Below are positions 25,207 through 35,432 of a stretch of DNA of 64,000 bases, piece by piece. Numbering within the stretch: position 1 is the stretch's first letter; each line of letters starts with the position of its first letter. The stretch lies in assembly GCA_900472625.1 (NCBI GenBank), contig UCIT01000085.1, positions 1 through 64,000 on the forward strand, given 5' to 3'. The position numbers were made by a program, and so were the translations under genes. The DNA comes from Hyphomicrobiales bacterium. GTDB taxonomy: Bacteria > Pseudomonadota > Alphaproteobacteria > Rhizobiales > Rhizobiaceae. The notes beneath the pieces were generated by a model that worked only from the letters and a program-made list of their open reading frames with translations, had not been told where the DNA came from and searched no databases.

Positions 25207-25782
25207 ATGGCAACCGATACCTACACTCGTATCCTCGAGAGCGCCCAGTCGCTGATCGTCAATCGTGGCTACAACGCCTTCAGTTACGCGGATATTTCCG
25301 CCGAAGTCGGCGTCGGCAAGGCGACGATCCATCATCATTTTCCCGGCAAGGCCGATCTGGTGGTCGCGGTCATCGCCCGTTACCGGAAGGCAACGGCGGA
25401 CGGGATGGGGGCGATGGCGGCGCAGGAGCCGCGGGCGGACAAGCGGTTGCAGGGCTATGTCGGCTTCTGGGCGCAGTGCATCGCCACCAACAATGCCCCG
25501 TTCTGTATCGCTGCCCTTCTCGCCGCCGAACTGCCGAGTCTGCCGCCCGAAGTCGCAGCCCAGGTAAAGGCGCATTTCGACGAGCTGATCGCGCGGCTTG
25601 CCGACTTCATCGACGAAGGGCTGCGGACGGGCGCGCTGACAAGCACCGACAACGCCGAAACCAGCGCCCGGATCCTGGTCGCCAGCGTGCATGGCGCCAT
25701 GCTGGCGGCGCGCGTGGCGGGCGGCGATGCGGCGCTGTTTTCCAGCATCACTCAGCCAGCCTTGAAGAGACTGACCGGCTAA
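25207..25782 (+). CDS. TetR-family transcriptional repressor
   Basis: The 191-residue regulator has an N-terminal TetR helix-turn-helix (ILESAQSLIVNRGYNAFSYADISAEVGVGKATIHHHFPGKADLV, residues 10-55) and a C-terminal ligand-binding part with a TetR_C_6-like look (NAPFCIAALLAAELPSLPPEV). It sits upstream of and in line with a small membrane protein gene, and both have the same ACTAGT-centred operator, so it very likely represses both. The inducer is unknown. Confidence 0.9.
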   Translation: MATDTYTRILESAQSLIVNRGYNAFSYADISAEVGVGKATIHHHFPGKADLVVAVIARYRKATADGMGAMAAQEPRADKRLQGYVGFWAQCIATNNAPFCIAALLAAELPSLPPEVAAQVKAHFDELIARLADFIDEGLRTGALTSTDNAETSARILVASVHGAMLAARVAGGDAALFSSITQPALKRLTG

Positions 25783-25825
25783 TTCGGTCATAGCCCTCTG
25801 CGCCATTTTTTTTCCTCAACGAACC

Positions 25826-25841
25826 GACCGACTAGTCGGTC
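25826..25841. promoter_or_regulatory. TetR operator upstream of the membrane protein gene
   Basis: GACCGACTAGTCGGTC is a perfect 16-base palindrome 18 bases before the start codon of the downstream gene. It is the stronger of the two sites shared with the tetR promoter. Confidence 0.75.
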
Positions 25842-25859
25842 AATATTTTGGAGATGATC

Positions 25860-26366
25860 ATGCCCAATCCGCTTTCGCTGCTCGGTGAAATCCACACCAT
25901 CATCAGCATCGTCCCCGCCGTCGCCGGGCTTTACAGTTTCGCGAAATACCGGTCGATCCGGCCGGAGACCAACACCGGCAAGGTCTATCTTGCCTCGCTG
26001 GCGCTGTCGGCGATCAGTGCGTTCGGCCTGTCGTCCACCGGCGGCTTCAATCCGGGCCACGCACTGGCGATCGTGGTGCTTCTGGTCTCGGGCATCTGTC
26101 TCATCCTGCCGCGCTTGCGCTTTCTTGGCCGGCTGATGCCTTATCTGCGCAATCTCGGCCTGTCGTTCACCTACTTCCTGCTGTGGGTGCCTGGAATCAA
26201 CGAGACGCTGTCGCGCCTGCCGCCATCGCACCCGATCGGCAACGGTCCGGATTCACCGCCGGTGCAGACGGCGCTGCTGATCTGGGTCGTGCTGTTTGCG
26301 GTGGGCAGCCTCTGCCAGGCATGGATCGTCTCGCGCCGGCAGGCGACGCGGCGGATCGCGGTCTGA
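25860..26366 (+). CDS. TetR-regulated four-helix membrane protein, unknown function
   Basis: The 168-residue protein has four hydrophobic helices (about residues 8-28, 42-60, 68-88 and 138-158) and a short soluble loop with GNGPDSPPVQ. GGAG lies six bases upstream of the ATG used. I know no characterised function; the HTIISIVPAVAGLYSF start is seen in uncharacterised proteobacterial membrane proteins. Control by the neighbouring TetR suggests induction by a small molecule, so a role in membrane stress or transport is possible. Confidence 0.72.
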   Translation: MPNPLSLLGEIHTIISIVPAVAGLYSFAKYRSIRPETNTGKVYLASLALSAISAFGLSSTGGFNPGHALAIVVLLVSGICLILPRLRFLGRLMPYLRNLGLSFTYFLLWVPGINETLSRLPPSHPIGNGPDSPPVQTALLIWVVLFAVGSLCQAWIVSRRQATRRIAV

Positions 26367-26370
26367 GCGA

Positions 26371-26736
26371 TCAGGCCTCCCGGCCGAAGTAAACCTCGAC
26401 CGAGGTCAGCCGGTCGCCCTCGAAGCGGAGCGATTCCATGTTGCGGAACGCTCCGCCATCGCGCTTGACGGCGCGATATCGCACCACCACCTCGTCGCCC
26501 GCGATGCCGAGATACTCGATCTCCATCGCCGTGAACGGCGGTGGCTGCGGCCAGCAGCGGCTGAAATAGGTCTCGCGATCGATGTGGTCATCCTGCGGAC
26601 TGGAAAAGGTGAAATCCGCCGTGAGCATGGCGCCGACGATATCCTTGCGTCCATCGACATAGGCCGCATAGAGAGCGCGAACCATTGCGGCGCGCTTCCA
26701 CTCTTCCGGGCGCTGGGCTTCGGTGCCGTGTGTCAT
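26371..26736 (-). CDS. NTF2-like (SnoaL-type) protein
   Basis: The 121-residue protein has the cone-shaped NTF2-like pattern: N-terminal helices (EEWKRAAMVRALYAAYVDGRKDIVGAML), then ADFTFSSPQDDHIDRETYFSRCWP and beta-strands (VVRYRAVKRDGGAFRNMESLRFEGDRLTSVEVYFG). Such proteins are small-molecule isomerases, hydrolases or binding proteins, and function cannot be read from the fold. GGGAGG lies eight bases before the start. It is diverging from an AraC regulator that may control it. Confidence 0.78.
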   Translation of the reverse strand: MTHGTEAQRPEEWKRAAMVRALYAAYVDGRKDIVGAMLTADFTFSSPQDDHIDRETYFSRCWPQPPPFTAMEIEYLGIAGDEVVVRYRAVKRDGGAFRNMESLRFEGDRLTSVEVYFGREA

Positions 26737-26923
26737 CGCGTTCGCCTCCCTGACCACGAACGATCATCGCTTGGGAAAGCGGCGCCATTGCGTCGCCTTA
26801 CGTGCATGAAAACCGGCGAGTGGAGGCGAAAACCGACCTGAAGAGAACCGGATTGGCCCGTAGCCGGCCTTGATGCACGGCTGGCCGCAGGTCCACAATG
26901 GCTCAGCAAATGTGGATAAGGCC

Positions 26924-27763
26924 ATGTCAGAAGGACGTCATATACTGGAGCGGCTGCAGAAGCTTGCGGCCAAGGATAACCGGCCGCGGGAACTGCCGGA
27001 AGGTGGCGAGCGCGCGTCGGCGCTGTTCTCCTTCGTTACCCGTGAGCGCGAACGCATCGCCGGCTGCGCCTTTCCCCGTGCGTCCATCGTTGTCATCGTC
27101 GAAGGCTCCAAGGACGTCATCACCATGGGACGACACCTGCGATTTGCCGCAGGTACCCTGCTTGCACTGCCGGCAGGATGGCAAGGCGACGTCGTGAACA
27201 ATCCAGATCCGGAAACCGACGTCTACCGGGCGATATTCATCGATTTTCCGAATGATCTGGTGGGCCGGGCGGCACACGCCTCTCCGCCGCAGCGCAACAC
27301 CGGACAGCTGGATCTTCCACTCGACAGCGTTCTGAGCAGCGCGATCCAACACGCAGCTGAAGGGATCATCGCCGGCAACCTGCCGGCGGCACTGATCGAA
27401 TATCGGGTCATGGAAATACTGATGGTGCTCGGCATGCGCGGCGCCCTTCCCGTCCAGGCGAAAACAACCAGCGATGCGGTGCGCGCGCTGGTCCGCTGGC
27501 AACCGGAGCGGGCCTGGACCGCCGACGCTATTGCCGATGCACTCGCGACCAGCAACGCGACATTGAGACGGCGGCTTGCCGGTGAGGCGACATCGCTGCG
27601 CGTCCTGATCGCCGAGGTTCGCGTTGGCCTGGCGAAAGCGATGCTGGCCGAAGACGGCCTGTCATTGCGCGAGGCGGCACTCGCTGCGGGTTATCGGTCA
27701 CCGCGCCGGTTTGCCGAGCGCATGCGATCTGAAACGCACCGCAATCGAACCGTCGATATATGA
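26924..27763 (+). CDS. AraC-family transcriptional regulator
   Basis: The protein of about 279 residues has an N-terminal cupin-like sensor (residues 40-130, with PRASIVVIVEGSKDVITMGRHLRFAAGTLLALPAGW) and a C-terminal helix-turn-helix pair (TADAIADALATSNATLRRRLAGEATSLR and SLREAALAAGYRSPRRFAERMR). The last 15 residues after the second motif are short and lack the usual FGVSP segment. The start at 26924 gives a normal N-terminus; the frame is open 18 codons further upstream. Divergence from the NTF2-like gene suggests its target. Confidence 0.82.
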   Translation: MSEGRHILERLQKLAAKDNRPRELPEGGERASALFSFVTRERERIAGCAFPRASIVVIVEGSKDVITMGRHLRFAAGTLLALPAGWQGDVVNNPDPETDVYRAIFIDFPNDLVGRAAHASPPQRNTGQLDLPLDSVLSSAIQHAAEGIIAGNLPAALIEYRVMEILMVLGMRGALPVQAKTTSDAVRALVRWQPERAWTADAIADALATSNATLRRRLAGEATSLRVLIAEVRVGLAKAMLAEDGLSLREAALAAGYRSPRRFAERMRSETHRNRTVDI

Positions 27764-27854
27764 GCGGCAGAGTCCATCATTTGAGCGCTTCCGTGCATCG
27801 GCGAGACCGGCGCGGTTGCTAGTATCGTCCTTCGTCAAACGAAAGGACAAGGCC

Positions 27855-28535
27855 ATGCATCTGAAAACCATGATCGCAACCATAAGCCTGTTGGCGGCCT
27901 CCGCCTCTCACACGCTCGCCGCCGGGTTGAAGGTCACCTTCGAGGCTGCCGACAAGGGCGGAACGCTCCGCACGGAGAATGCCTCCTGCATCGCCGCCAG
28001 CGGCAAGGCAGTGCCGGGCAGCAACCGGAGCCCCGCCATTTCCTGGTCGAAAGGCCCGGCCACGACACGCTCCTATGCCCTCTTAATGACGGATCCGGAT
28101 GTGCCGGTGGACCTGTCGCTGTTGAACCAGGACGGCGTGGAGATTGCCAAGAACCTGCCGCGCATGACGTTCACGCACTGGATCCTGGCGGACATTCCGG
28201 CCGGCGTGACGCAGCTTGCCGAAGGCGTGGACGGCGACGGCATGCCGAAGGGCGGGTTGCCGCTGGCCAGGACCGCGCACGGACGTCGCGGCCAAAACGG
28301 CTTCGCAGCCTTCTTGAAGGACGGACCGCACGGCGGATATATGGGCGCGTGCCCACCCTGGAACGACCTGCGCATCCATCGCTATCGCGTAACGGTGTAT
28401 GCGTTCGACATCGAGCAACTGACGCTTCCCGATGTGTTCAGCCAGGCTGATTTGATGGCCGCGGCAAAAGGACACGTCGTTTCGTCCGGCGCCACGGAAC
28501 TGACCTATACGATCAATGCGAAAGCCACGAAATGA
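27855..28535 (+). CDS. Exported YbhB/YbcL-type PEBP-family protein
   Basis: The 226-residue protein has a signal peptide (MHLKTMIATISLLAASASHTLAAG) and a phosphatidylethanolamine-binding-protein fold. Typical segments are GSNRSPAISWSKGPATTRSYALLMTDPDVP, THWILADIPAG, and the GPHGGYMGACPP ligand loop. Bacterial members resemble Raf-kinase inhibitor protein in fold, but their role is unclear. AAGGA lies seven bases before the ATG. Its stop overlaps the start of the next MFS gene by four bases (ATGA), so the two are translationally coupled. Confidence 0.87.
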   Translation: MHLKTMIATISLLAASASHTLAAGLKVTFEAADKGGTLRTENASCIAASGKAVPGSNRSPAISWSKGPATTRSYALLMTDPDVPVDLSLLNQDGVEIAKNLPRMTFTHWILADIPAGVTQLAEGVDGDGMPKGGLPLARTAHGRRGQNGFAAFLKDGPHGGYMGACPPWNDLRIHRYRVTVYAFDIEQLTLPDVFSQADLMAAAKGHVVSSGATELTYTINAKATK

Positions 28536-29788
28536 CCGATACGAAATCGAATGATGCATCCGGCGCCACCGCGCCGGGTTCCATCCACTGGAAACGCAAT
28601 CTGGCGGTTTCGCTGGTCGGCTCGTTCACGACGATCGTGGCGATGACGCTGCTTTTGCCGTTCCTGCCGCTCTATGTCGAGGAGCTGGGCGTCACCGATC
28701 ATGCCGCGATCGTGCAGTGGTCGGGCATCGCCTATGGCGCTACCTTCTTCGCCGCCGCCTTCGTGGCGCCGCTCTGGGGACGGCTCGGCGACATCTACGG
28801 ACGCAAGCTGATGCTGGTGCGCGCCAGCCTGGGCATGACCGTGGCGATCTCGCTGATGGGCATGGCCGGCGATGTCTGGCAGTTGGTGGCGCTCAGGCTG
28901 TTCGTCGGCCTGGCCGGCGGCTACTCCTCCGGCTCGATGGTGCTTGTCGCCACGCAGACGCCCAAGGATCGCTCGGCCTGGGCGCTGGGGACGCTGGCAT
29001 CGGGGATCATGGCCGGCAATCTCGTCGGGCCGCTGATCGGTGGCGCGCTGCCGCCGCTGATCGGCATTCGCGGCACGTTTTTGGCCGCCGGCGCGATGAT
29101 CTTCCTGGCGTTTCTGGCCACCCTGTTCCTGATCAAGGAGGAGAAGTCCCCTGCCCGCAAGCAGGCGGCGAAGGCGAGCGGCGGTTGGGCGTCGATCCCC
29201 GACAAGCGACCTGTCATCGCCATGCTGTTCACCGGCATGCTCCTGATGTTCGCCAACATGTCGATCGAACCGATCATCACCGTCTATGTGGCGCAGCTGG
29301 TGTCCGATGCCGGCAAGGTGACGATGATCTCGGGGGTGGTGATGTCGGCAGCGGCGCTCGGCAGCATCCTGTCGGCCTCGCGGCTGGGGAAGCTGGCGGA
29401 TCGGATCGGCCACTGGCCGGTGATCGCAGGCGCGCTCGGCGTCGCCGGCCTGCTGCTGATCCCGCAGGCCTTCGTCACCAGTTCGTGGCAGCTGATCGTG
29501 TTGCGCTTCCTGATGGGCGTGGCGTTGGGCGGGCTGCTGCCGTGCATCTCGTCGGTGATCCGCCACAGCGTGCCCGACAGCGCCGCCGGCGGCATCCTCG
29601 GCCTGTCGGTGTCGTCGCAATATGTCGGCCAGGTGGCGGGCCCGCTGCTCGGCGGCTTCGTCGGCGGTCATATCGGCATGCGAGCGGTGTTTCTCGGCAC
29701 CTGCGTGCTGCTCATCGCGGGTGCCGCGTATTCGTGGATGGTGCGGCCGCGGGAAGATGACGTCGGCGCGTTGGGCGACCGCTCATAA
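28532..29788 (+). CDS. MFS exporter, DHA1-like 12-TM family
   Basis: The 418-residue inner-membrane protein has twelve predicted helices. Motif A reads GRLGDIYGRKLMLVR after helix 2 and has a second copy, GKLADRIGHWPV, in the other half. The NLVGPLIGGALPPLIG motif C supports an exporter. It begins inside the stop of the PEBP-family gene, so both are on one transcript. The substrate is unknown. Confidence 0.87.
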   Translation: MTDTKSNDASGATAPGSIHWKRNLAVSLVGSFTTIVAMTLLLPFLPLYVEELGVTDHAAIVQWSGIAYGATFFAAAFVAPLWGRLGDIYGRKLMLVRASLGMTVAISLMGMAGDVWQLVALRLFVGLAGGYSSGSMVLVATQTPKDRSAWALGTLASGIMAGNLVGPLIGGALPPLIGIRGTFLAAGAMIFLAFLATLFLIKEEKSPARKQAAKASGGWASIPDKRPVIAMLFTGMLLMFANMSIEPIITVYVAQLVSDAGKVTMISGVVMSAAALGSILSASRLGKLADRIGHWPVIAGALGVAGLLLIPQAFVTSSWQLIVLRFLMGVALGGLLPCISSVIRHSVPDSAAGGILGLSVSSQYVGQVAGPLLGGFVGGHIGMRAVFLGTCVLLIAGAAYSWMVRPREDDVGALGDRS

Positions 29789-29825
29789 GCCGTTGAGGCG
29801 TCACGGCTTTCATGATTTCGGCGCC

Positions 29826-29985
29826 ATCCTCGGGCTTGTCCCGAGGATCTGCAAACGGTGCCGCTGGCTGGACATAGGTGGATCAACCGCTGTGTGGAAG
29901 ACGAAGGGTGTTGGCGGCCTTGCGGGGCATCCGCACTGTTGAATTCGTGGCGGCGTGCTTAGATCCTCGGGACGAGCCCGAGGAT
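29826..29985. repeat. Paired palindromic repeat element, copy A
   Basis: A 23-base palindrome (ATCCTCGGG, five-base loop, CCCGAGGAT) at 29826-29848 is repeated in inverted orientation at 29963-29985, with about 115 bases of unique DNA between. The same palindrome pair borders 45863-45976. This intergenic stretch (29789-30050) holds no gene that I can support. Confidence 0.65.
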
Positions 29986-30050
29986 GACGCCAGAGAATGA
30001 GGATTCTTCTCGTAACCTATTGAAACGCCTAACCTAAATTCCACGTTTCC

Positions 30051-30977
30051 CTACATCAGCAAATAATCCACCGCCACCGGCAGCGGCGGCAGGTTCTTTT
30101 CGCCCATCGCTTCGCGCAAGTTGATTTCCACCGTCTCGGCGATCGCCTCGATCGGCAGGGCGTTGGGCTGTTTGCCGAAGGGCGCTTCCAGTTCGTCGCC
30201 GAGCGCGTCCAGTCCGAAGAACGTGTAGGCGACCAGGGCGGTGGCGCAGGGCATGAACCAGCCGAGCACGTCGTCGAAGCCGAACGGCAGGAGAAGGCAG
30301 AAGAGGTGCGCGGTCCGGTGCAGCAACAGCGTGTAGCCGAAAGGGACCGGGGTCCAGCGGATGCGTTCGCACGAGGCCTGGGCCAGCGTCAGATCGGCAA
30401 GCGTGCGGTCGAGCATCTGGTAGTTGATGTCGGTGATCTGTCCCTGGGAACGCAGATTGGCAAGCTCGCGGGCGATTTCCAGCGACAGTGCCTCGGGCGG
30501 ATTGCGGCTCTCGCGGTAAAGTGCCTTGATGTCCTCTGGCAGCAGCCGCTCGACCTTGTCGCGGCTGATGCCAGAGCGCAGGTGCGGCACCAGCGACTGG
30601 ACGAAAGCGATCACCAGCGTCAGTACCCGCCGACGCGCAACCGCACCCTGCTCGCCCGCAGTGCTTTCGAGAATCAGCGTCTGCCGGGCGAAGTGCCGGG
30701 CGGAGAAGACGATCACGCCCCACTGTCGGCGCGCCTCCCACCAGCGATCGTAGCAGGCGTTGTTGCGAAAGCCGAGAAAGATGGAGAGCGCGATGCCGAG
30801 GAGCGCGAAGGGCGCGCCGCTGAACACCGGAAGGGTGCCGGGCCAGAATTTGTGGCAAAGCACCACCAGCGACGACAGGACGGCGGTGAGGATGATCTGC
30901 GGCAGCACCCGCCTGATGATCGAACCACGGACGATGAAGAAGAGACAGAGAAGGGTTGGACGGGGGCGCACTATCAT
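30051..30977 (-). CDS. Bestrophin-like anion channel family protein
   Basis: The 308-residue protein is a bacterial bestrophin homologue. It has an N-terminal RGSIIRRVLPQIILTAVLSSLVV helix, the conserved FRNNACYDRWWEARRQWG region (residues about 70-88) and the FGFDDVLGWFMPCATALVAYTFFGLDALGDELEAPFG segment near the C-terminus. Bestrophins form pentameric chloride or anion channels in the inner membrane. The physiological role in bacteria is not settled. It is a single gene. Confidence 0.88.
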   Translation of the reverse strand: MIVRPRPTLLCLFFIVRGSIIRRVLPQIILTAVLSSLVVLCHKFWPGTLPVFSGAPFALLGIALSIFLGFRNNACYDRWWEARRQWGVIVFSARHFARQTLILESTAGEQGAVARRRVLTLVIAFVQSLVPHLRSGISRDKVERLLPEDIKALYRESRNPPEALSLEIARELANLRSQGQITDINYQMLDRTLADLTLAQASCERIRWTPVPFGYTLLLHRTAHLFCLLLPFGFDDVLGWFMPCATALVAYTFFGLDALGDELEAPFGKQPNALPIEAIAETVEINLREAMGEKNLPPLPVAVDYLLM

Positions 30978-31041
30978 GACGCGGGCATTTCACTTGTTCG
31001 ATGGTTGGGGGAAACGGCGGCTTCTCCTCCCGCCCAAGAAA

Positions 31042-31064
31042 ATGGCCGCGTCAAGCGCGGCCAT
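31042..31064 (-). terminator. Intrinsic terminator of ilvE
   Basis: ATGGCCGCG at 31042-31050 pairs with CGCGGCCAT at 31056-31064. On the minus strand it is followed by TTTTCTT. It lies 33 bases past the ilvE stop. Confidence 0.8.
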
Positions 31065-31096
31065 CATTCCTGACTTAGGTCAATTGCTATAGCAGA

Positions 31097-31984
31097 TCAG
31101 CTGTCGCTGGCACTGCGACCAAATGCCCAGTCCATATAGATTTCCAACGCTTTGCGGGTGACAGGGCCTTCCTGGAAATCGCGACCGTCGAGACGGCTGA
31201 CACCGACGACCTTGGAATAGTTGCCCGAGGTGAAGATCTCGTCGGCAGTCATGAAATCGTCCACCGAGAGTGTTTCCTCGCGAACGTCGAAGCCGGCCTG
31301 GCGCAACAGGCCGATGACGCGGGCGCGGGTAATGCCGGCGAGGAAGGTGCGGTTCGGCACCGGAGTCTTGACGACGCCGTCCTTGACCAGAAAGACGTTG
31401 GAGGAAGCGGTTTCCGCGACGTTGCCGTTCATGTCGCGCATCAGGGCATTGTCGAAGCCGCGGCCGCGGGCTTCGGCGATGGCACGGCCGCTGTTCGGAT
31501 AGAGCGAGCCGGCCTTGGCATCGGTCATCGCGGTTTCCGGCGACGGGCGGCGGAAGGGCGAGACGGTGAGCGAGTTCGGCGCTGTGTTGCCGAGCGGCGC
31601 TTCGAACAGGCAGAGCGCGAAGCGGGTCGATTCCGCATCGACGCTGACGACGCTGCCGGCCGAGCCGTGCTCGCCCCAGTACATCGGCTTGATGTAGAGC
31701 GGCGTCTTGCCGTCGAACTTCTTGATGCCTTCCCAGGCGAGCGCCTCGATTTCCTCAGGCGTCTTTGTTGGCTTCAGGCCCATGTTGACGGCCGAGCGGT
31801 TGATGCGCTGGCAATGCTGGTCGAGATCCGGCGCGATGCCATCGAACCAGCGAGCGCCGTCAAACACGGTAGAAGCCAGCCACATCGCATGCGAGGTCGG
31901 CCCGATCAGCGGCGGATTGCCGGTCAGCCACTCTCCCTCGACATAGGTCCAAGTGCTGGAACGGGGCGATGTATCGACGGCCAT
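31097..31984 (-). CDS. ilvE: Branched-chain amino acid aminotransferase (class IV)
   Basis: The 295-residue PLP enzyme moves the amino group between branched-chain amino acids and 2-oxoglutarate, the last step of Ile, Leu and Val synthesis and first step of their breakdown. The PLP lysine is in TDAKAGSLYPNSGRA (about residue 154) and the family motif is NVAETASSNVFLVKDG (about 188-203). The N-terminal VEGEWLTGNPPLIGPTSHAMWLASTVFDGARWF block is that of a rhizobial branched-chain transaminase. AAGGAG precedes the ATG. A D-amino-acid or aminodeoxychorismate function is less likely. Confidence 0.85.
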   Translation of the reverse strand: MAVDTSPRSSTWTYVEGEWLTGNPPLIGPTSHAMWLASTVFDGARWFDGIAPDLDQHCQRINRSAVNMGLKPTKTPEEIEALAWEGIKKFDGKTPLYIKPMYWGEHGSAGSVVSVDAESTRFALCLFEAPLGNTAPNSLTVSPFRRPSPETAMTDAKAGSLYPNSGRAIAEARGRGFDNALMRDMNGNVAETASSNVFLVKDGVVKTPVPNRTFLAGITRARVIGLLRQAGFDVREETLSVDDFMTADEIFTSGNYSKVVGVSRLDGRDFQEGPVTRKALEIYMDWAFGRSASDS

Positions 31985-32247
31985 GAGACTCTCCTTCTAA
32001 ATTGCGAGGAGACAAAACCGCGCGAGAGGAGCGGGTCAAGCGGAAATATGCCCGCGAAAAGGCTAAGCAAGAAAACTGTGCGGGAGCTGTCTTGCAGGAA
32101 AGATTCATGCGCGCACATTTAACGCCAAGAGATGGGTCCATCACCGAAAATCATCGGTGGCCTGCTTTCACTTGGCCGGCGGCGCGTGGCATACAGTCAC
32201 GAACTCGGCGCTGTTTGAACGCGCGACGCAAGCAGGAGTACACAGCG

Positions 32248-33288
<1,041 letters not shown>

Positions 33289-33397
33289 CGGACCGGCGCA
33301 CAACTGGCTTCAATCCAGGCGTGCCGTCCGGTTGGTTGCAATCTTTGGTTTAGGATCGATACTTCCCTCAACCGGATGAACCGGTGTGGAGGGGAGC

Positions 33398-34453
33398 ATG
33401 GCAAGGCGTTTCATTCTTTCGATCGATGGCGGCGGCATTCGCGGCATCATCCCGGCAATGGTTCTGGTCGATCTGGCCAAGCGGCTGGGCGGCTTGCCGC
33501 TGCACAAGGCGTTCGACATGATCGCCGGCACGTCCACCGGCGGGATCATCGCCGCGGGGCTGACCTGCCCGCACCCGGACAAGCCTGCGCAAGCCGCTTG
33601 CACGCCGGAGGATCTGGTGGCGCTCTATGCGGACGAAGGCGGCGAGATCTTCAAGAAAAACCCGATCCTTGGGCTTTTTAACCCGTTCGGGATCAACGAT
33701 CCGCGCTATCGGCCGGATGCGCTGGAAGAGAAACTGAAGAACCGGCTCGGCACCGCCACACTCGACAGAGGGCTGTCAAAGGTGCTGATTACCGCCTACG
33801 ATATCGGGCAGAGACAGGCGCTGTTCATGTCGAACGTAGACAAAGGAAACAGAAACTTCCGCTTCTGGGAAGCTGCACGCGCCACATCAGCGGCGCCAAC
33901 CTATTTCCCACCCGCGCAAATCGAGCGAATCGGAGAGAAGGACGAGAAGCGGCGCTTTGTACCCCTGATCGACGGTGGCGTGTTTGCCAACGATCCGATC
34001 CTGGCTGCCTACGTCGAGGCGCGCAAGCACCCTGCTTGGACGGGAGACGATCTGGTGTTCCTGTCACTCGGCACTGGCCAGCAGAATCGTGCTTTCGCCT
34101 ATCAGGAAGCCAAGAGCTGGGGTGTCCTCGGTTGGATGGCTCCGTCACACGACACGCCGCTTATCTCGATCCTGATGCAGGGACAGGCAAGCACCGCCTC
34201 TTACCAGGCCAACGAACTGCTCAATCCGCCCGTCACGAAGATCAACTATTCCACCGTCGTCACCGACGCGAATGCCGCTTCGCTGAATTATTTCCGCCTC
34301 GACCGGCAGCTCACCAGCAAGGAGAACGATGCGCTGGATGACGCATCATCGGAAAATATCGCTGCTTTGAAGGCGATTGCCGCGTCAATCGTCAAGGACA
34401 ACGCAAAGGCGCTGGACGAGGTCGCGCGCCGGATTCTCGAAACCAAGACATAG
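33398..34453 (+). CDS. Patatin-like phospholipase
   Basis: The 351-residue protein has the patatin oxyanion loop DGGGIRG at residues 10-16, the nucleophile Ser46 in GTSTGG, and the catalytic Asp192 in IDGGVFAND. It is a Ser/Asp-dyad lipid acyl hydrolase. The C-terminal 120 residues are a helical extension of the kind seen in CapV-like and plant-type patatins. GGAGGGGAG sits directly upstream of the ATG. No nucleotide cyclase or other defence gene is adjacent, so a CBASS role is not supported. Confidence 0.88.
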   Translation: MARRFILSIDGGGIRGIIPAMVLVDLAKRLGGLPLHKAFDMIAGTSTGGIIAAGLTCPHPDKPAQAACTPEDLVALYADEGGEIFKKNPILGLFNPFGINDPRYRPDALEEKLKNRLGTATLDRGLSKVLITAYDIGQRQALFMSNVDKGNRNFRFWEAARATSAAPTYFPPAQIERIGEKDEKRRFVPLIDGGVFANDPILAAYVEARKHPAWTGDDLVFLSLGTGQQNRAFAYQEAKSWGVLGWMAPSHDTPLISILMQGQASTASYQANELLNPPVTKINYSTVVTDANAASLNYFRLDRQLTSKENDALDDASSENIAALKAIAASIVKDNAKALDEVARRILETKT

Positions 34454-34605
34454 AAACACAATGTGGTGATCGTTTAGCCGGGAAAAGACCGGAAACGCGG
34501 CAGCGATGCAAAAAGACGGTATCAGCAGCGTGTTTTAGCGGGTTGCAAAGTGGTTTCGAAGGGTTTACCGCGCTCGCCTTCAAATAAGAAAAAAAGCGAG
34601 ACATC

Positions 34606-35040
34606 ATGTCCAACTCATTTGTAACCACGCATGCCCAGCCAAGTCCGCAATCCGTCCTGGCGGCGGAAGAGCAGTTCGAGCGTCAGGCTCGGCTGGAAGG
34701 CACCTGGCTCAACATCTTCGACGTGACGGTGCCGGCGGGCGGCCGCACGCCGCTCCACCGTCACGCCAGCCCGGAGATCTTCCGCATCATCGCGGGCCGT
34801 CTGACGATCCGTCGGATGACCGACCAGGGACTGGAACAGTTCGAAGCGACAGCCGGTGACATCGTCAGAATCGATGCCGACCAGGCGCACGGCTATTCCA
34901 ATCCGGGCCCCGAAGACGCCGTGTTCTCCGCGATCATCGACAGCGAGCTGGCCGAATTCTTCGAGGCCGCCGCCTCGCAGGCGAAAGACCGGGTCAAGGT
35001 GGTCGCCAACAGCGACCGCACGACATTCCTGGCGGCGTAA
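34606..35040 (+). CDS. Cupin-domain protein
   Basis: The 144-residue protein is a single cupin barrel. Motif 1 reads PLHRHASPEIFRIIAG at about residues 48-63, with His50, His52 and Glu56 as metal ligands, and motif 2 reads GDIVRIDADQAHGYSN with His at about residue 96. Small cupins of this kind bind a metal and may act as isomerases, dioxygenases or sensors; none can be chosen. A terminator follows. Confidence 0.8.
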   Translation: MSNSFVTTHAQPSPQSVLAAEEQFERQARLEGTWLNIFDVTVPAGGRTPLHRHASPEIFRIIAGRLTIRRMTDQGLEQFEATAGDIVRIDADQAHGYSNPGPEDAVFSAIIDSELAEFFEAAASQAKDRVKVVANSDRTTFLAA

Positions 35041-35050
35041 GCTGGCCATC

Positions 35051-35080
35051 AGCCGTCCGGCCTGTCCGGGCGGCTATTTT
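35051..35080 (+). terminator. Intrinsic terminator of the cupin gene
   Basis: AGCCGTCCGG at 35051-35060 pairs with CCGGGCGGCT at 35066-35075, including one G-U pair, and is followed by ATTTT. Confidence 0.7.
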
Positions 35081-35432
35081 CGCGGCATTCACGATGATCG
35101 CGCAGATCATGAGCATGCAAACGAATTTGCGTTGCCCCTCTTGCGCTTGCCCCGATTACCCTTCAAAATTGAAGCATGCCTGACAGTGATCCTTCCAGTA
35201 CCAGCACCGCCGTTTCCTGCCGGGATATTCCCGCGGACGATGACGGCGATGGCTGTAGATGGCGCGAGCATGATCGCACCGGTTCAAGGCATGATGTAGC
35301 CGCACCCAAGGCGGCCGTTTCCCATCGCATTGCGGAAGCTCAGCACCGGTCGCCAGCGCCCGGTGTCATCCGCGTTTCATATTTTCATCGCAAAAGGAGC
35401 GGTCTCTTCAACGTGGCCGCATTGAACCATTG
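35081..35432. other. Intergenic stretch without a supported gene
   Basis: About 350 bases separate the cupin terminator from the TerC-type gene. Short open frames here lack ribosome sites and family features. I looked for the manganese yybP-ykoY riboswitch that often precedes terC genes and did not see its conserved core. The stretch presumably holds the promoter of the downstream gene. Confidence 0.4.

Noticed and set aside
33398..34453. Patatin as effector of a CBASS defence system
   Set aside because: No CD-NTase, Cap2/Cap3 or other defence gene is adjacent; the neighbours are an alcohol dehydrogenase and a cupin.
35081..35432. Manganese yybP-ykoY riboswitch upstream of the TerC-type gene
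   Set aside because: I could not find the conserved loop sequences or the paired stems.
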